Part shown: positions 26,902 through 34,712 of the stretch, piece after piece
Position numbering within the stretch: position 1 is the first letter of the stretch
How the letters are laid out: every line of letters begins with the position of its first letter
From: Halosimplex salinum
GTDB lineage: Archaea > Halobacteriota > Halobacteria > Halobacteriales > Haloarculaceae
DNA length: 64,000 nt
Assembly: GCF_003730195.1 (NCBI RefSeq)
Contig: NZ_QWGG01000001.1
Coordinates: forward strand, 310,001-374,000
Direction: 5' to 3'
Translations under genes and position numbers: made by a program
The notes under the pieces: model-generated
The model's input: the letters and a program-made list of their open reading frames with translations, nothing else
Databases searched by the model: none
Told to the model about the DNA's origin: nothing

Positions 26902-28384
26902 GTCGTTCCCCGCCATCGGCCCGGGCGCTCTCGGACGGCGCGACGTTCTGATTGAGGCGGAACAGGTTCGTCGGGTCGTACTCGTCCTTGAGCGCGACCA
27001 ACCGCTCGTACGTCGGTCCGAACGTGGACCGCATCATGTCGTCTCCCTCTTCGAGGAATCCCGGGAAGTTCAGGTACACCGACCCGTCCGAGAACCGGCG
27101 CATGTCGTCGAGACAATCGCGCACCCACTCGACGTTGGCGTCGTCGTCCTCCGGGCGTTGCCAGTTCGCTTCGACACCGAGCAGGAACGGCGCGTGTCGC
27201 CCCGCGAACGCGCTGTCCTCGACGCCAACCTGGGTGATCGCGCCACCCAACTGCCAGACGTCCACTGTCGAGAGCGGTGACGGTGCCACATCGGACCAGT
27301 ACGCGATTCGGTCGATGGCGGACTCCGACAGGCCGTCGAGGTACAGCGACTTCCAGTAGTAGCGCATCCCGTCGGGGTAGTCCTCGTCGAAGAGTTGCTG
27401 TAACTCGACGTACGCCATCGGTCCGCTGAAGTCTGCGATCGGCTCGGCGATCTCTCGCAAGGGTGCCAGTGCGCGTTCGCCGTCCGCGACCGGGCCCGCG
27501 TAACAGCCCGCGATCGCTATCTTGGATTCGTGCACCGCGGCTGTCGGGAAGAGATCCTCGTCGGGCATCACACCGGACAGGGTGAGCAAGCTGACTTCCG
27601 GGGGAGCATCCGCGACGTAGTCGCGGTAGGCTTCCAGTATCTCGACCGTCCGGTCACTCGAATAGAAGACGAGGCAAACCGCCACGTCCGGGCCGACCGG
27701 GTGGAGGTCGAACTCGAAGCCGGTGACCACCCCGAGGTTGCCGCCGCCACCGCGGAGCCCCCAGAAGAGGTCCGGGTTCTCGTCCCCGCTGGCGGTCAGG
27801 TACTCGCCGTCCGCCGTGACCAGATTGACCGATGCGAGGTTGTCGCACGTCAAGCCGTACTTGCAGCGGAGATGACCGATGCCACCACCGAGCGTCAGTC
27901 CCGCGACCCCCGTCTCCGAGACGACTCCACCGGGCGTTGCCAGCCCGAAGACCTGAGTTTCGTGGTCCACGTCTGCCCACGTGGCACCGGCCTGGACCCG
28001 TGCAGTCCGTGCGTCAAGGTCTACCCACACGCCCCTCATCTCGGAGAGATCGATCACCAGCCCGTCGTCGCAGACGGCGGTTCCGGCGACGTTGTGGCCA
28101 CCGCCGCGGACCGCGACCAGCAGGTCGTTCTCGCGCGCGAAGTCCACTGCGCTGACGACGTCTCCGACGCTTCGACAGCGGGCGATCAGGGCCGGACGCT
28201 TGTCGATCATCCCGTTCCACACCGCGCGGGCGTCGTCGTAGTCGACGTCCGCGGAACGGCTGCGCCGTTCTGCCGGGTCCGAAGGAGCGGAGTTTTTTCG
28301 AACGCCGTCGGGACGAATCAGGTCTCCGTGGAATCCCGCTTCGAACTGTTCGATCTGTTCGACAGGGATCGCGTGGTGTGCCAT
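26894..28384 (-). CDS. FAD-linked oxidase, berberine-bridge-enzyme type
   Basis: A 496-aa flavoprotein. The FAD_binding_4 domain includes VRGGGHNVAGTAVCDDGLV, where His in GGGHN is the usual covalent FAD site, and the PGGVVSETGVAGLTLGGGIG loop. The C-terminus YDPTNLFRLNQNV is the BBE domain signature. Such enzymes oxidise sugars, alcohols or aromatic compounds with oxygen. No signal peptide is visible, so it should be cytoplasmic. First gene of the minus-strand operon with the small membrane protein and TauE-like permease, and divergent from regulator copy 2. Confidence 0.9.
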   Translation of the reverse strand: MAHHAIPVEQIEQFEAGFHGDLIRPDGVRKNSAPSDPAERRSRSADVDYDDARAVWNGMIDKRPALIARCRSVGDVVSAVDFARENDLLVAVRGGGHNVAGTAVCDDGLVIDLSEMRGVWVDLDARTARVQAGATWADVDHETQVFGLATPGGVVSETGVAGLTLGGGIGHLRCKYGLTCDNLASVNLVTADGEYLTASGDENPDLFWGLRGGGGNLGVVTGFEFDLHPVGPDVAVCLVFYSSDRTVEILEAYRDYVADAPPEVSLLTLSGVMPDEDLFPTAAVHESKIAIAGCYAGPVADGERALAPLREIAEPIADFSGPMAYVELQQLFDEDYPDGMRYYWKSLYLDGLSESAIDRIAYWSDVAPSPLSTVDVWQLGGAITQVGVEDSAFAGRHAPFLLGVEANWQRPEDDDANVEWVRDCLDDMRRFSDGSVYLNFPGFLEEGDDMMRSTFGPTYERLVALKDEYDPTNLFRLNQNVAPSESARADGGERHE

Positions 28385-28533
28385 ACAATATCAGACGACG
28401 GCACAGCTGTTGGCCTCACCTATCGAGACGTGTTCGGTGAGGAGAGGACCGTTTCAGGGAGTGAGACGAGTCTCGGAGCGCGGACGAGATAGAGTTACTA
28501 TCTGTGACACCCACTCTCTAGTGAGTGAGTTAC

Positions 28534-29445
28534 ATGATCCGTGACCGAGACGACCGATCGGAGGACGATGGTCGCCCGCCACCCGGCTCGCCGGTCTTCG
28601 AGGCTATCCTGGAGAACGAGCGAAACCGCCGCTATCTCGGCAAGCGTCTGGACGCCGCGGGTGATCGCGTCGATACGGAACTCCTCGGAGACATCGTCAG
28701 ACACGAGCCCGTCCTCGAAGCGCTGCTGGAAGGACCGCTCGATCGCCGGGAGATCGAACAGCGACTCGACGTCTCGCGGGCGACGAGCCACCGCTACACG
28801 CGGTGGCTCGACGAGCACGGACTCGTCGAGAAGAGAGACGGCCGATTCCAGCTGACCTGGCGCGGCGAGGTCGTCGCGGAGGAGGTGCTCCGGTTCGAAG
28901 CGAACATACAGACGGCGCACAGACTCACCCCGCTCCTCGACGTGATCTGTGAGGATCACCGGGAGTTCGTCGTCGAACCGTTCGTCGACGCGACGATCAC
29001 CGTCGCCGAACCTGACGACCCGTACCGGCCGGTCGAGCGGTTCGTCGCGCTCGCCACCGAATCGGAGACGTTCCGGGGGTTCAACACGACGCACATGGCG
29101 CCGCTGGTCCTCGGCGAGTTCCACCAGCGGGTGTTCGACGATACCGACACCGAGATCATCTATCTTCCACAGATCGTGGAGAAACTGTTCGAGACGTACC
29201 CGGAGCGCGCCCTGGAAGCGATCGACCGCGGGCACCTGACACTCCGGACGCGTGACGAACTGCCGTACGGCCTCGCTCTCTTCGACGAGCGTGTCGGTAT
29301 CGGCGGCTACGACGAAACCACCGGGCTCATGCAGGTGTTCGCCGATACGGATTCACCGATCGCGCGTGAGTGGGCAGAGCGCGTCTACACGTCGGTCAGA
29401 GCAGATTCGAACCCGCTCGACGAGAAGACGGGTCTGATCCGGTGA
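28534..29445 (+). CDS. Winged-helix regulator (FilR1/DUF1724-like), copy 2
   Basis: A 303-aa close paralogue of the regulator at 23481-24377; blocks such as GKRLDAAGDR, DVSRATSHR, LTWRGEVVAEEVLRFEAN and FDERVGIGGYDETTGLMQVF are nearly the same. The N-terminal half carries the winged helix; the C-terminal half is the ligand-sensing domain. It is divergent from the FAD oxidase-TauE operon, its likely target. The ATG at 28534 is used; a GTG at 28525 is in frame. The nearly identical recognition helices of the two paralogues suggest overlapping operators. Confidence 0.86.
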   Translation: MIRDRDDRSEDDGRPPPGSPVFEAILENERNRRYLGKRLDAAGDRVDTELLGDIVRHEPVLEALLEGPLDRREIEQRLDVSRATSHRYTRWLDEHGLVEKRDGRFQLTWRGEVVAEEVLRFEANIQTAHRLTPLLDVICEDHREFVVEPFVDATITVAEPDDPYRPVERFVALATESETFRGFNTTHMAPLVLGEFHQRVFDDTDTEIIYLPQIVEKLFETYPERALEAIDRGHLTLRTRDELPYGLALFDERVGIGGYDETTGLMQVFADTDSPIAREWAERVYTSVRADSNPLDEKTGLIR

Positions 29446-29787
29446 TCTGTTCTCGGTGTGGGCGGAACCACTCGTCCTGTGTTCCCGTTACGCCACCACG
29501 ACTCCGACACCTGCAAATTTCACAAGCCCGGCCCGTGTTTGCAGGTCGAACGTCGAAACGTCTCTCCGGTTCGACTGTCGACCGAATCGGCCTTTCAGTC
29601 GTGAGACGTCTGAATTCGAGGGTCTGCGTATCCAGAGTTTGACGCTCTGTATACGGTTCTGTGACCAGTTGAAAGACACACGGCACACAGTTCCCTGAAT
29701 CGGCTGCTCAGGCAACGAACGCAAGTGACTCGGCATCGTCGTGTAAGTGGGATCAATCGTTTTCTAGTTCGTATACGTAGTTGAGTC
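29446..29787. other. Intergenic region carrying dispersed repeat B (copy 2)
   Basis: A 342-bp spacer with no supported gene. It contains repeat B copy 2 (29564-29616), an AT-rich patch at 29512-29523 (caaatttcacaa) and a promoter-like stretch before the third regulator (cgttttctagttcgtatacg, 29758-29777). Confidence 0.55.
29564..29616 (+). repeat. Dispersed repeat B, copy 2
   Basis: This 53-bp element begins ctccggttcgactgtcga and ends ctgaatt; it differs from the copy at 23381-23433 at about seven positions. Unlike copies 1 and 3 it is not preceded by the tRNA-Arg tail 12-mer, although a related tttgcaggtcgaac lies just upstream. Confidence 0.65.
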
Positions 29788-30600
29788 ATGGGTCACGACA
29801 GCATACCACGCTCGAATGCGGAGTCACCAATCGGTGACATCGCGTATCTCGCGCGGTCCGAACACCGCGTCCCGACGCTCGTCGCGCTGACAGAGCGCCC
29901 CCGGAGTCGGTCCGAACTCTGTGAGTTGGTCGGTGTTTCGTCCTCCACGATACGGCGGACGCTGGGCGAGTTCGAAGACCGGGTCTGGATCCGCAAAGAC
30001 GGGTACCAGTTTTCAGCAACCCGGCTTGGGGAGGTGGTCGCTTCCGGGATGGAGGACCTGATCGAACAGGTCGAAACAGAGCGAAAATTGCGTGATATCT
30101 GGCGCTGGCTTCCCGGTGAGGTCAGCGAGTTCACCATCGAGACGTGGGAAGCGATGACCGTCACTGTTGCCGAACCCGATTCACCGTACCGCCCGATCAC
30201 CCGATTCGAGTCGCTTCTCGAGGAGACGAACGAACTTCGACTGGTTCGCCCCGAGATCGCCTTGATGGAGCCGTGCTTCGAGGTTCTCGTTCAACTGGTC
30301 GACGAGGGGGTCGACGTCGTCTTGGTGGCTCGACCAGAGAGCCATACGTACTTTCTTTCGACGTACCCGGAGCGCAGCTTCGAGATGATGCAACGGGACA
30401 ATTTCACCGTTCTGGAGCACGATTCGCTCCCCCGATGCGGAATCGGTCTCCTCGACGAGCGCGTCGCTATCAGTTGTTACGAACAAGACAGTGGCACGGT
30501 CCACGTACTGATCGACACCGACGTAGCGGCTGTCCGCGAGTGGGCGCAATCGGTGTTCGAAACGCACACGTCGGAGGCTACGCCAGTCGAACCCACGTAG
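29788..30600 (+). CDS. Winged-helix regulator (FilR1/DUF1724-like), copy 3, divergent member
   Basis: A 270-aa regulator of the same architecture as those at 23481 and 28534 but much more diverged. The N-terminal helix-turn-helix is RSRSELCELVGVSSSTIRRTLGEFE; the C-terminal sensor domain retains MTVTVAEPDSPYRPITRFESL and LLDERVAISCYEQDSGTVHVLIDTD. It precedes the DUF1059-methyltransferase-OsmC cluster on the same strand and is a plausible controller. A TATA-like tctagttcgtatacg lies about 25 bp before the ATG. Confidence 0.84.
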   Translation: MGHDSIPRSNAESPIGDIAYLARSEHRVPTLVALTERPRSRSELCELVGVSSSTIRRTLGEFEDRVWIRKDGYQFSATRLGEVVASGMEDLIEQVETERKLRDIWRWLPGEVSEFTIETWEAMTVTVAEPDSPYRPITRFESLLEETNELRLVRPEIALMEPCFEVLVQLVDEGVDVVLVARPESHTYFLSTYPERSFEMMQRDNFTVLEHDSLPRCGIGLLDERVAISCYEQDSGTVHVLIDTDVAAVREWAQSVFETHTSEATPVEPT

Positions 30601-30759
30601 AGTGGAGACTACGGATTCCGTTGCTTGATCTGATCGATGCGTAGGCTGCTGTAATCTCGGCTCGGTCCGAGGGGTTCGTCCCGGAGCCGGGCGGGGAAAC
30701 GTTCGGTCCCGACCGTCCTCGGATCGCAGGAGGTGATACTTTTGCAGTGACTGCCAGGC

Positions 30760-30830
30760 CAGCAGTTCCTGGCGAACGGTCACGAAGTAACTACAGTATC
30801 TTCGCCGTCGTATCGTCGCTGGCGGGGAGG
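30760..30830 (+). promoter_or_regulatory. 71-bp promoter/leader repeat, copy 1 (upstream of DUF1059 gene)
   Basis: A 71-bp sequence beginning cagcagttcctggcgaacgg and ending ggcggggagg, identical except for one base to 32355-32425. It ends 8 bp before the ATG at 30839, so it spans the promoter-to-ribosome-binding-site region (ggggagg resembles a Shine-Dalgarno). The similarity continues weakly for about 25 bp upstream and into the first codons of both genes (MTDD). Confidence 0.85.
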
Positions 30831-30838
30831 CAATCCAC

Positions 30839-31024
30839 ATGACTGACGACCAGCAACACGCACACAGGCTCGATTGTGAAGCGGCAGCAGCCGATTGCCG
30901 GTTCATCATACAATCGGAAACCGAAGAAGAGGCGATCGAACTGGCGAAGACGCATATGCGCGACGTTCACGGCCGGGACTACACGGATGAAGAACTCCGG
31001 AGTGAACACCTGAAGGTCGTGTAA
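30839..31024 (+). CDS. DUF1059 small metal-binding-like protein
   Basis: A 61-aa protein resembling DUF1059: RLDCEAAAADCRFIIQSETEEEAIELAKTHMRDVHG with two cysteines (Cys13, Cys20) and the Glu/His-rich segment before HGRDY. Family members are predicted small metal-binding proteins of unknown role. It ends 16 bp before the methyltransferase gene, indicating an operon. The 71-bp repeat and a ggggagg ribosome-binding-like sequence precede it. Confidence 0.85.
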   Translation: MTDDQQHAHRLDCEAAAADCRFIIQSETEEEAIELAKTHMRDVHGRDYTDEELRSEHLKVV

Positions 31025-31040
31025 CTACGGAAGCGACCCT

Positions 31041-32117
31041 ATGTCATTAGAAACCCAAGCAGACCCGATCGACGAAGAAAAGCTGAACGAGCTCGTGGAA
31101 ACGTCACTCGTTGACCTCGGCGCGACAGTCCACGCCGCCCTGGCCACCATCGGCGACGATCTCGGACTCTATGCGGCGCTGGACGAGACCGGCCCGCTCA
31201 CGTCTGCCGAGCTGGCCGAGGAAACCGATACCTCTGAACGCTACGTCCGCGAATGGCTTCGCTCACAGGCTGCGGGCGAGTACGTGGCTTACGACCCCGA
31301 GACCGACCGCTACGATCTCACCCCCGAGCAGGCGTACGTGTTAGCCGACGAAGAGAGCCCGGTGTTCATGCCGGGCGCGTTCCAACTCGTCGCGTCGTTG
31401 GCCAAAATCGAACCCGACATTCGGGAGGCGTTTCGAACGGGCGAGGGCGTCGGCTGGCACGAACACGACGAGGACGTGTTCCACGGCACCGAACGCTTCT
31501 TCGGTCCGGCCTACGGGAACTTCCTCCTCGACTGGATCGAGGCGCTCGACGGTGTAGCCGGGACGCTGGACGCGGGCGGGCGGATCGCCGACATCGGCTG
31601 TGGCCACGGCGCTCCGACGATTCGCATGGCCGAAGCGTATCCCGACGCGACGGTCGTCGGTGTCGACTACCACGAGGCATCGATCGAGACGGCGCGCGAG
31701 CGAGCGGAATCGGCAGGTGTCGCCGACCGCGTCGACTTCGAGGCGGCGACTGCGCGGGAGTACGACGGTTCCGACTACGATCTCGTGACGATGTTCAACT
31801 GCTATCACGACATGGGCGACCCCGTCGGCGTGGCGTCCCACGTCAGAGAGACACTGGCCGACGACGGCACCTGGATGATCGTCGAACCGTATGCCGACGA
31901 CCGGGTCGAAGACAACCTCACTCCGTTCGGTCGTCTCGCGTACTCGATCTCGACCGTGGCTTGTACGCCGAACTCGCTCAGTCAGGAGGTCGGTTACGGG
32001 ATGGGCGCACAGGCGGGGGAAGAACAAACACGTGAGGTTGTCACCGAGGGAGGGTTCACGCGATTCCGTCGGGCCGCCGAGACGAAGACGAGTCTCGTCT
32101 TCGAAGCGAAGCCGTAG
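31041..32117 (+). CDS. SAM-dependent methyltransferase with N-terminal winged helix, copy 2
   Basis: A 358-aa paralogue of the methyltransferase at 24529. The N-terminal winged-helix domain (GLYAALDETGPLTSAELAEET) is followed by the SAM motif ADIGCGHGAPTIRMAEAYP at about residue 190 and YHDMGDPVGVASHVRETLADDGTW in the core. Copy 2 keeps the canonical GCGHG whereas copy 1 has GCGHA. Co-transcribed with DUF1059. The substrate is unknown. Confidence 0.88.
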   Translation: MSLETQADPIDEEKLNELVETSLVDLGATVHAALATIGDDLGLYAALDETGPLTSAELAEETDTSERYVREWLRSQAAGEYVAYDPETDRYDLTPEQAYVLADEESPVFMPGAFQLVASLAKIEPDIREAFRTGEGVGWHEHDEDVFHGTERFFGPAYGNFLLDWIEALDGVAGTLDAGGRIADIGCGHGAPTIRMAEAYPDATVVGVDYHEASIETARERAESAGVADRVDFEAATAREYDGSDYDLVTMFNCYHDMGDPVGVASHVRETLADDGTWMIVEPYADDRVEDNLTPFGRLAYSISTVACTPNSLSQEVGYGMGAQAGEEQTREVVTEGGFTRFRRAAETKTSLVFEAKP

Positions 32118-32433
32118 TCAACTATCTATCGAGTGATTTCTGACCTATATTTTCGGACAGCAACGAGCGCTAATGTGTCGTCTGTTTACGCGCGCTGCAT
32201 CCACGGCCCTGTCAAAATAACAGCGCTGTGTCGGGAATGGCAGCGTTACTTTTGCAGGTAGTACGGTCGACGCCTCCAGAGAGACACGGGAACGCAGACG
32301 GTCCAAACCACCTTCGAATCACAGGTGGTGACTGGTTTTCAACGACTGCGAAGACAGCAGTTCCTGGCGAACGGTCACGAAGTAACTACAGTATCTTCGC
32401 CGTCGTATCGTCGCTGGCAGGGAGGAGACCTCG
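32118..32433. other. Intergenic region with second promoter module
   Basis: A 316-bp spacer after the methyltransferase. It holds a tacttttgcag motif (32247-32257) also found before the DUF1059 gene (30737-30747), and the second copy of the 71-bp repeat. No gene is supported. Confidence 0.55.
32355..32425 (+). promoter_or_regulatory. 71-bp promoter/leader repeat, copy 2 (upstream of OsmC gene)
   Basis: Differs from 30760-30830 at a single base (ggcaggg for ggcgggg). It ends 8 bp before the ATG at 32434, exactly the same spacing as in copy 1, so it looks like a duplicated promoter and leader that places osmC under the same control as the DUF1059-methyltransferase pair. Confidence 0.85.
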
Positions 32434-33039
32434 ATGACTGACGATAAGCAAACCGCACACGGTATCGACCTCGAAACACTCGAAGGGTTCGCCGAACACG
32501 CAGCCGAGGAGCCCGAAGCCGTCCAGCTTGGCCTCGGGGCGTCAGCGACCTACGAAGGGACGGCTGCCCACAGCCTGGCGAAGATCGATAGCTACGATCT
32601 CGGGGGCGAGACGATCGCTCGTGACACGCGCGAATACACGATTCCATACGGCGGCTGGAAGGAAGTGTTGGATGCGGGTGGATGGATCGGCGCGACCGAC
32701 CGATTAGAGCCGGTCGAAGGGGCGCTATCGGCACTGGCCGCCTGTATCAACGTCGGCATCACCATCAACGCCGCCGCCAACGGCGTGGACGTCGACCACC
32801 TCCAGACGCGCGTCCAGACGGATTTCGATCCAGCAGTTCTCTTCAGCCTCACGGAACTCAAAGAGGCCGACTCAGTGTTCGAGAACCTGACCGCCGAAGT
32901 CGAGATCGACGGCGAGGACCTCGATCAGGACCAGATCGACGAGTGGGCACGGCGGGCACCCGTCTACACGCTCGTCTCACTCGCTCAGGACGTGGAGATG
33001 ACCGTCGCCACCCCGGCCGAGGTGGCCGGAGACGACTGA
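32434..33039 (+). CDS. OsmC-family protein lacking the second conserved cysteine
   Basis: A 201-aa OsmC/Ohr-fold protein. The central helix EGALSALAACINVGITI contains the first conserved cysteine (Cys104). At the position of the usual second cysteine (CPV) the sequence is RRAPVYTLVSL, with Ala175 in place of Cys. Classical OsmC/Ohr proteins use both cysteines to reduce organic hydroperoxides, so this protein may have a changed mechanism or bind a ligand instead. Its first residues MTDDKQTAHGI resemble those of the DUF1059 protein, part of the duplicated leader. First gene of a four-gene run. Confidence 0.86.
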   Translation: MTDDKQTAHGIDLETLEGFAEHAAEEPEAVQLGLGASATYEGTAAHSLAKIDSYDLGGETIARDTREYTIPYGGWKEVLDAGGWIGATDRLEPVEGALSALAACINVGITINAAANGVDVDHLQTRVQTDFDPAVLFSLTELKEADSVFENLTAEVEIDGEDLDQDQIDEWARRAPVYTLVSLAQDVEMTVATPAEVAGDD

Positions 33040-33052
33040 CAGGTGATCACCG

Positions 33053-33178
33053 ATGAGCGAATCTCTCGACATGACGAACGTCCGAGAGAACACACGGTAC
33101 GAATTCGTCTCGGATCGGGCGGCCAACGCGTGTGACAAGTACGGTGTCAAGAGCATCTCACTCGGGGGAACCAAGTAA
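33053..33178 (+). CDS. Possible 41-aa protein in the OsmC operon
   Basis: A short ORF (MSESLDMTNVRENTRYEFV ... ISLGGTK) starting 13 bp after the osmC stop, preceded by aggtgatc, and ending 5 bp before the next gene. The tight spacing and haloarchaeal codon use favour a real gene. It has one cysteine and no recognisable family; it could also be the truncated start of a longer ancestral gene. Confidence 0.5.
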   Translation: MSESLDMTNVRENTRYEFVSDRAANACDKYGVKSISLGGTK

Positions 33179-33183
33179 TTACT

Positions 33184-33681
33184 ATGGCGACAGATAAATC
33201 AGTCGTGGACGAGCGGGGAGAACAGGTTCAGTACAGGTCACAGCTCCGGAACGGAGCACTGTTGATGGCACTCGCAGGGATCGCGTTCGTCGGCTACGGT
33301 GTCGTATTTCTCGTGCTGAATTTCGTGGGGAGCGGCTTCGAACTCGGCGTCGGTACGCTGGCCGGGATGACGAGCGGCGATCTCGAACCGACGGTGGCGT
33401 ACTACATCAGTCACCTCCACGTCGCCACTGCTGCGTTCATCATCTCGACGGGCATCGCCGTCACGAGCCTCTCGTGGTACGGCGTGCGCCAGCGGCTCAC
33501 GTGGGCGTGGGCGACGGCGATCGTCAGCGCCGTCGTCGGCCTGGCGCTCGCGTTACCGATGCACTGGACGGGAGATGCGTTCACTCACGATTGGGTGGCG
33601 CATCTCGGACCGATCTACCTGGCGACGATCGTCTTCGTGGTCGGAGTCGTACTGTCGTACCGAGGAGTTCAGACTACGTAG
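33184..33681 (+). CDS. Four-helix membrane protein with histidines in or near helices
   Basis: A 165-aa protein with four hydrophobic segments at about residues 24-47, 74-98, 104-127 and 139-160. Histidines cluster at helix edges: His77 and His79 (SHLHV), His127 (MHWTG), His135 and His140 (THDWVAHLG), a layout that could bind heme or metal, which is inference. It follows osmC and the 41-aa ORF closely and is likely co-transcribed. I do not recognise the family. Confidence 0.72.
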   Translation: MATDKSVVDERGEQVQYRSQLRNGALLMALAGIAFVGYGVVFLVLNFVGSGFELGVGTLAGMTSGDLEPTVAYYISHLHVATAAFIISTGIAVTSLSWYGVRQRLTWAWATAIVSAVVGLALALPMHWTGDAFTHDWVAHLGPIYLATIVFVVGVVLSYRGVQTT

Positions 33682-33709
33682 CTGAATTTAGCGAGCCCGA
33701 CCTTCATTT

Positions 33710-33901
33710 ATGAGTTCAACACCGAGCGTCGTCCTGCATACTGGCCAGGGACTGATCCTCGGGGGGTGCCTGTTTCGGGCGATCTTCCATCTCCTCGCCG
33801 TCGTCGGCATCGGTGCGACCGTCCACTGGTTCGTCCGAGCGATCGAAACCACCCGGTCGGAGAACGGCAGGCGGGGAAGAGTCGATGACAACGAGCCGTG
33901 A
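33710..33901 (+). CDS. Small single-helix membrane protein
   Basis: A 63-aa ORF with one hydrophobic stretch (LILGGCLFRAIFHLLAVVGIGATVHWF) and a charged C-terminus (RSENGRRGRVDDNEP). It begins 28 bp after the previous membrane protein and an AT-rich gaatttagcg lies between them. A plausible real gene by codon use, but without a recognised family. Confidence 0.5.
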   Translation: MSSTPSVVLHTGQGLILGGCLFRAIFHLLAVVGIGATVHWFVRAIETTRSENGRRGRVDDNEP

Positions 33902-34235
33902 ATCAGAATGGACCGCTGAGGCGTTCGCGGGAACCCGTGTCGTCAGAACCTCGCCCCACGCAGAACCGTGGCCACAATTCTCCTGTGAACCGTCTATTAC
34001 GAAGGGCGGGAAGAACACGAGTGAGTGTGAGTCCACACCTACCGTCTAGTTTCTGCCCTCACAAGCACAACTACGGCCATTCGTCGATCGGCGATCGAGT
34101 TTGTCGATGGAGATCAACTTGGCTGTACGCGATTCCTGGTTTAAATCACCTACCGTTCCGAACAAACGCGAGATCAGGTCCGTTCGGCGGATAATCCCGA
34201 CGCTGTCAGGCCATTATAACCGCCAAAATCAATGG

Positions 34236-34340
34236 ACGCTACAGGATTGTGAACTACGCCCGAGAACCTGCGCGTGCGGCGCAGACCCTCGGTCTAGTTC
34301 GAATCCTTCGCGGATGCTTCTCGCACCTCACATTCGTTCG
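34236..34340 (+). repeat. Palindromic tRNA-tail-derived repeat A, copy 1
   Basis: A 105-bp element about 91% identical by eye to 35290-35394. It opens with acgctacaggattgtgaac, a degenerate version of the tRNA-Arg 3' end (ctgcaggatttgaac on this strand), and its middle ends in tagttcgaatcc, the inverted partner of ggattgtgaacta. The result is a long imperfect hairpin derived from a tRNA T-arm. Confidence 0.75.
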
Positions 34341-34350
34341 CAGGACAAGT

Positions 34351-34415
34351 GGGCGCTGCAGGCCCCGGATCAGTTATCGAACGAATCGTCTTCTGAGCCG
34401 TGAGGCGGCCAAAAC
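34351..34415 (+). repeat. tRNA-Arg tail copy abutting dispersed repeat B (copy 3); candidate island border
   Basis: Positions 34351-34362 read gggcgctgcagg, identical to the 3' tail of the tRNA-Arg and to 23369-23380. It joins a diverged B element (34363-34415, roughly 70% like copy 1). Same orientation as copy 1, with about 11 kb between them. Confidence 0.65.
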
Positions 34416-34472
34416 CGCTGGATTCTATACACACCGAAAGACACAGTATTCTGTGTTCACATAGGTTCCTGT

Positions 34473-34703
34473 ATGCCGACTATCACGGTCAACGTTGACG
34501 ACGACCTCAAAGAACGCATGGACAAGCGCCCCGAAATCAACTGGAGTGAGGTCACGCGACAGGCCATCCAGGAGAAGATCGAGACGCTCGAAGTGATGGA
34601 CGAACTCACCACCGAGAGCGAACTCACTGCGAGCGACGTGCAGGAGATCGCCGACAAAATAAACGAGAGTGGACGCAAGCGCGTTGACGAGGAATCGGTC
34701 TAG
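34473..34703 (+). CDS. VapB-like antitoxin
   Basis: A 76-aa protein whose first ~45 residues (ITVNVDDDLKERMDKRPEINWSEVTRQAIQEKI) form a ribbon-helix-helix DNA-binding domain. The rest is a charged helical tail of the kind that neutralises a PIN toxin. The stop is 9 bp before the PIN gene. Antitoxins of this type repress their own promoter; an AT-rich stretch (cagtattctgtgttcacata, 34444-34463) precedes the gene. Confidence 0.86.
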   Translation: MPTITVNVDDDLKERMDKRPEINWSEVTRQAIQEKIETLEVMDELTTESELTASDVQEIADKINESGRKRVDEESV

Positions 34704-34712
34704 AGACGACGA

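Larger units (their letters stand above)
33902..34472. other. Gene-poor repeat region left of the VapBC pair
   Basis: A 571-bp stretch without a supported gene. It holds repeat A copy 1 (34236-34340) and the tRNA-tail-plus-B repeat (34351-34415). Short open frames through it follow the repeats and show no protein features. Confidence 0.55.

Noticed and set aside
33716..34403. Short frames in the repeat region left of VapBC
   Set aside because: They follow the repeats and repeated sequence, not codon-usage signals.
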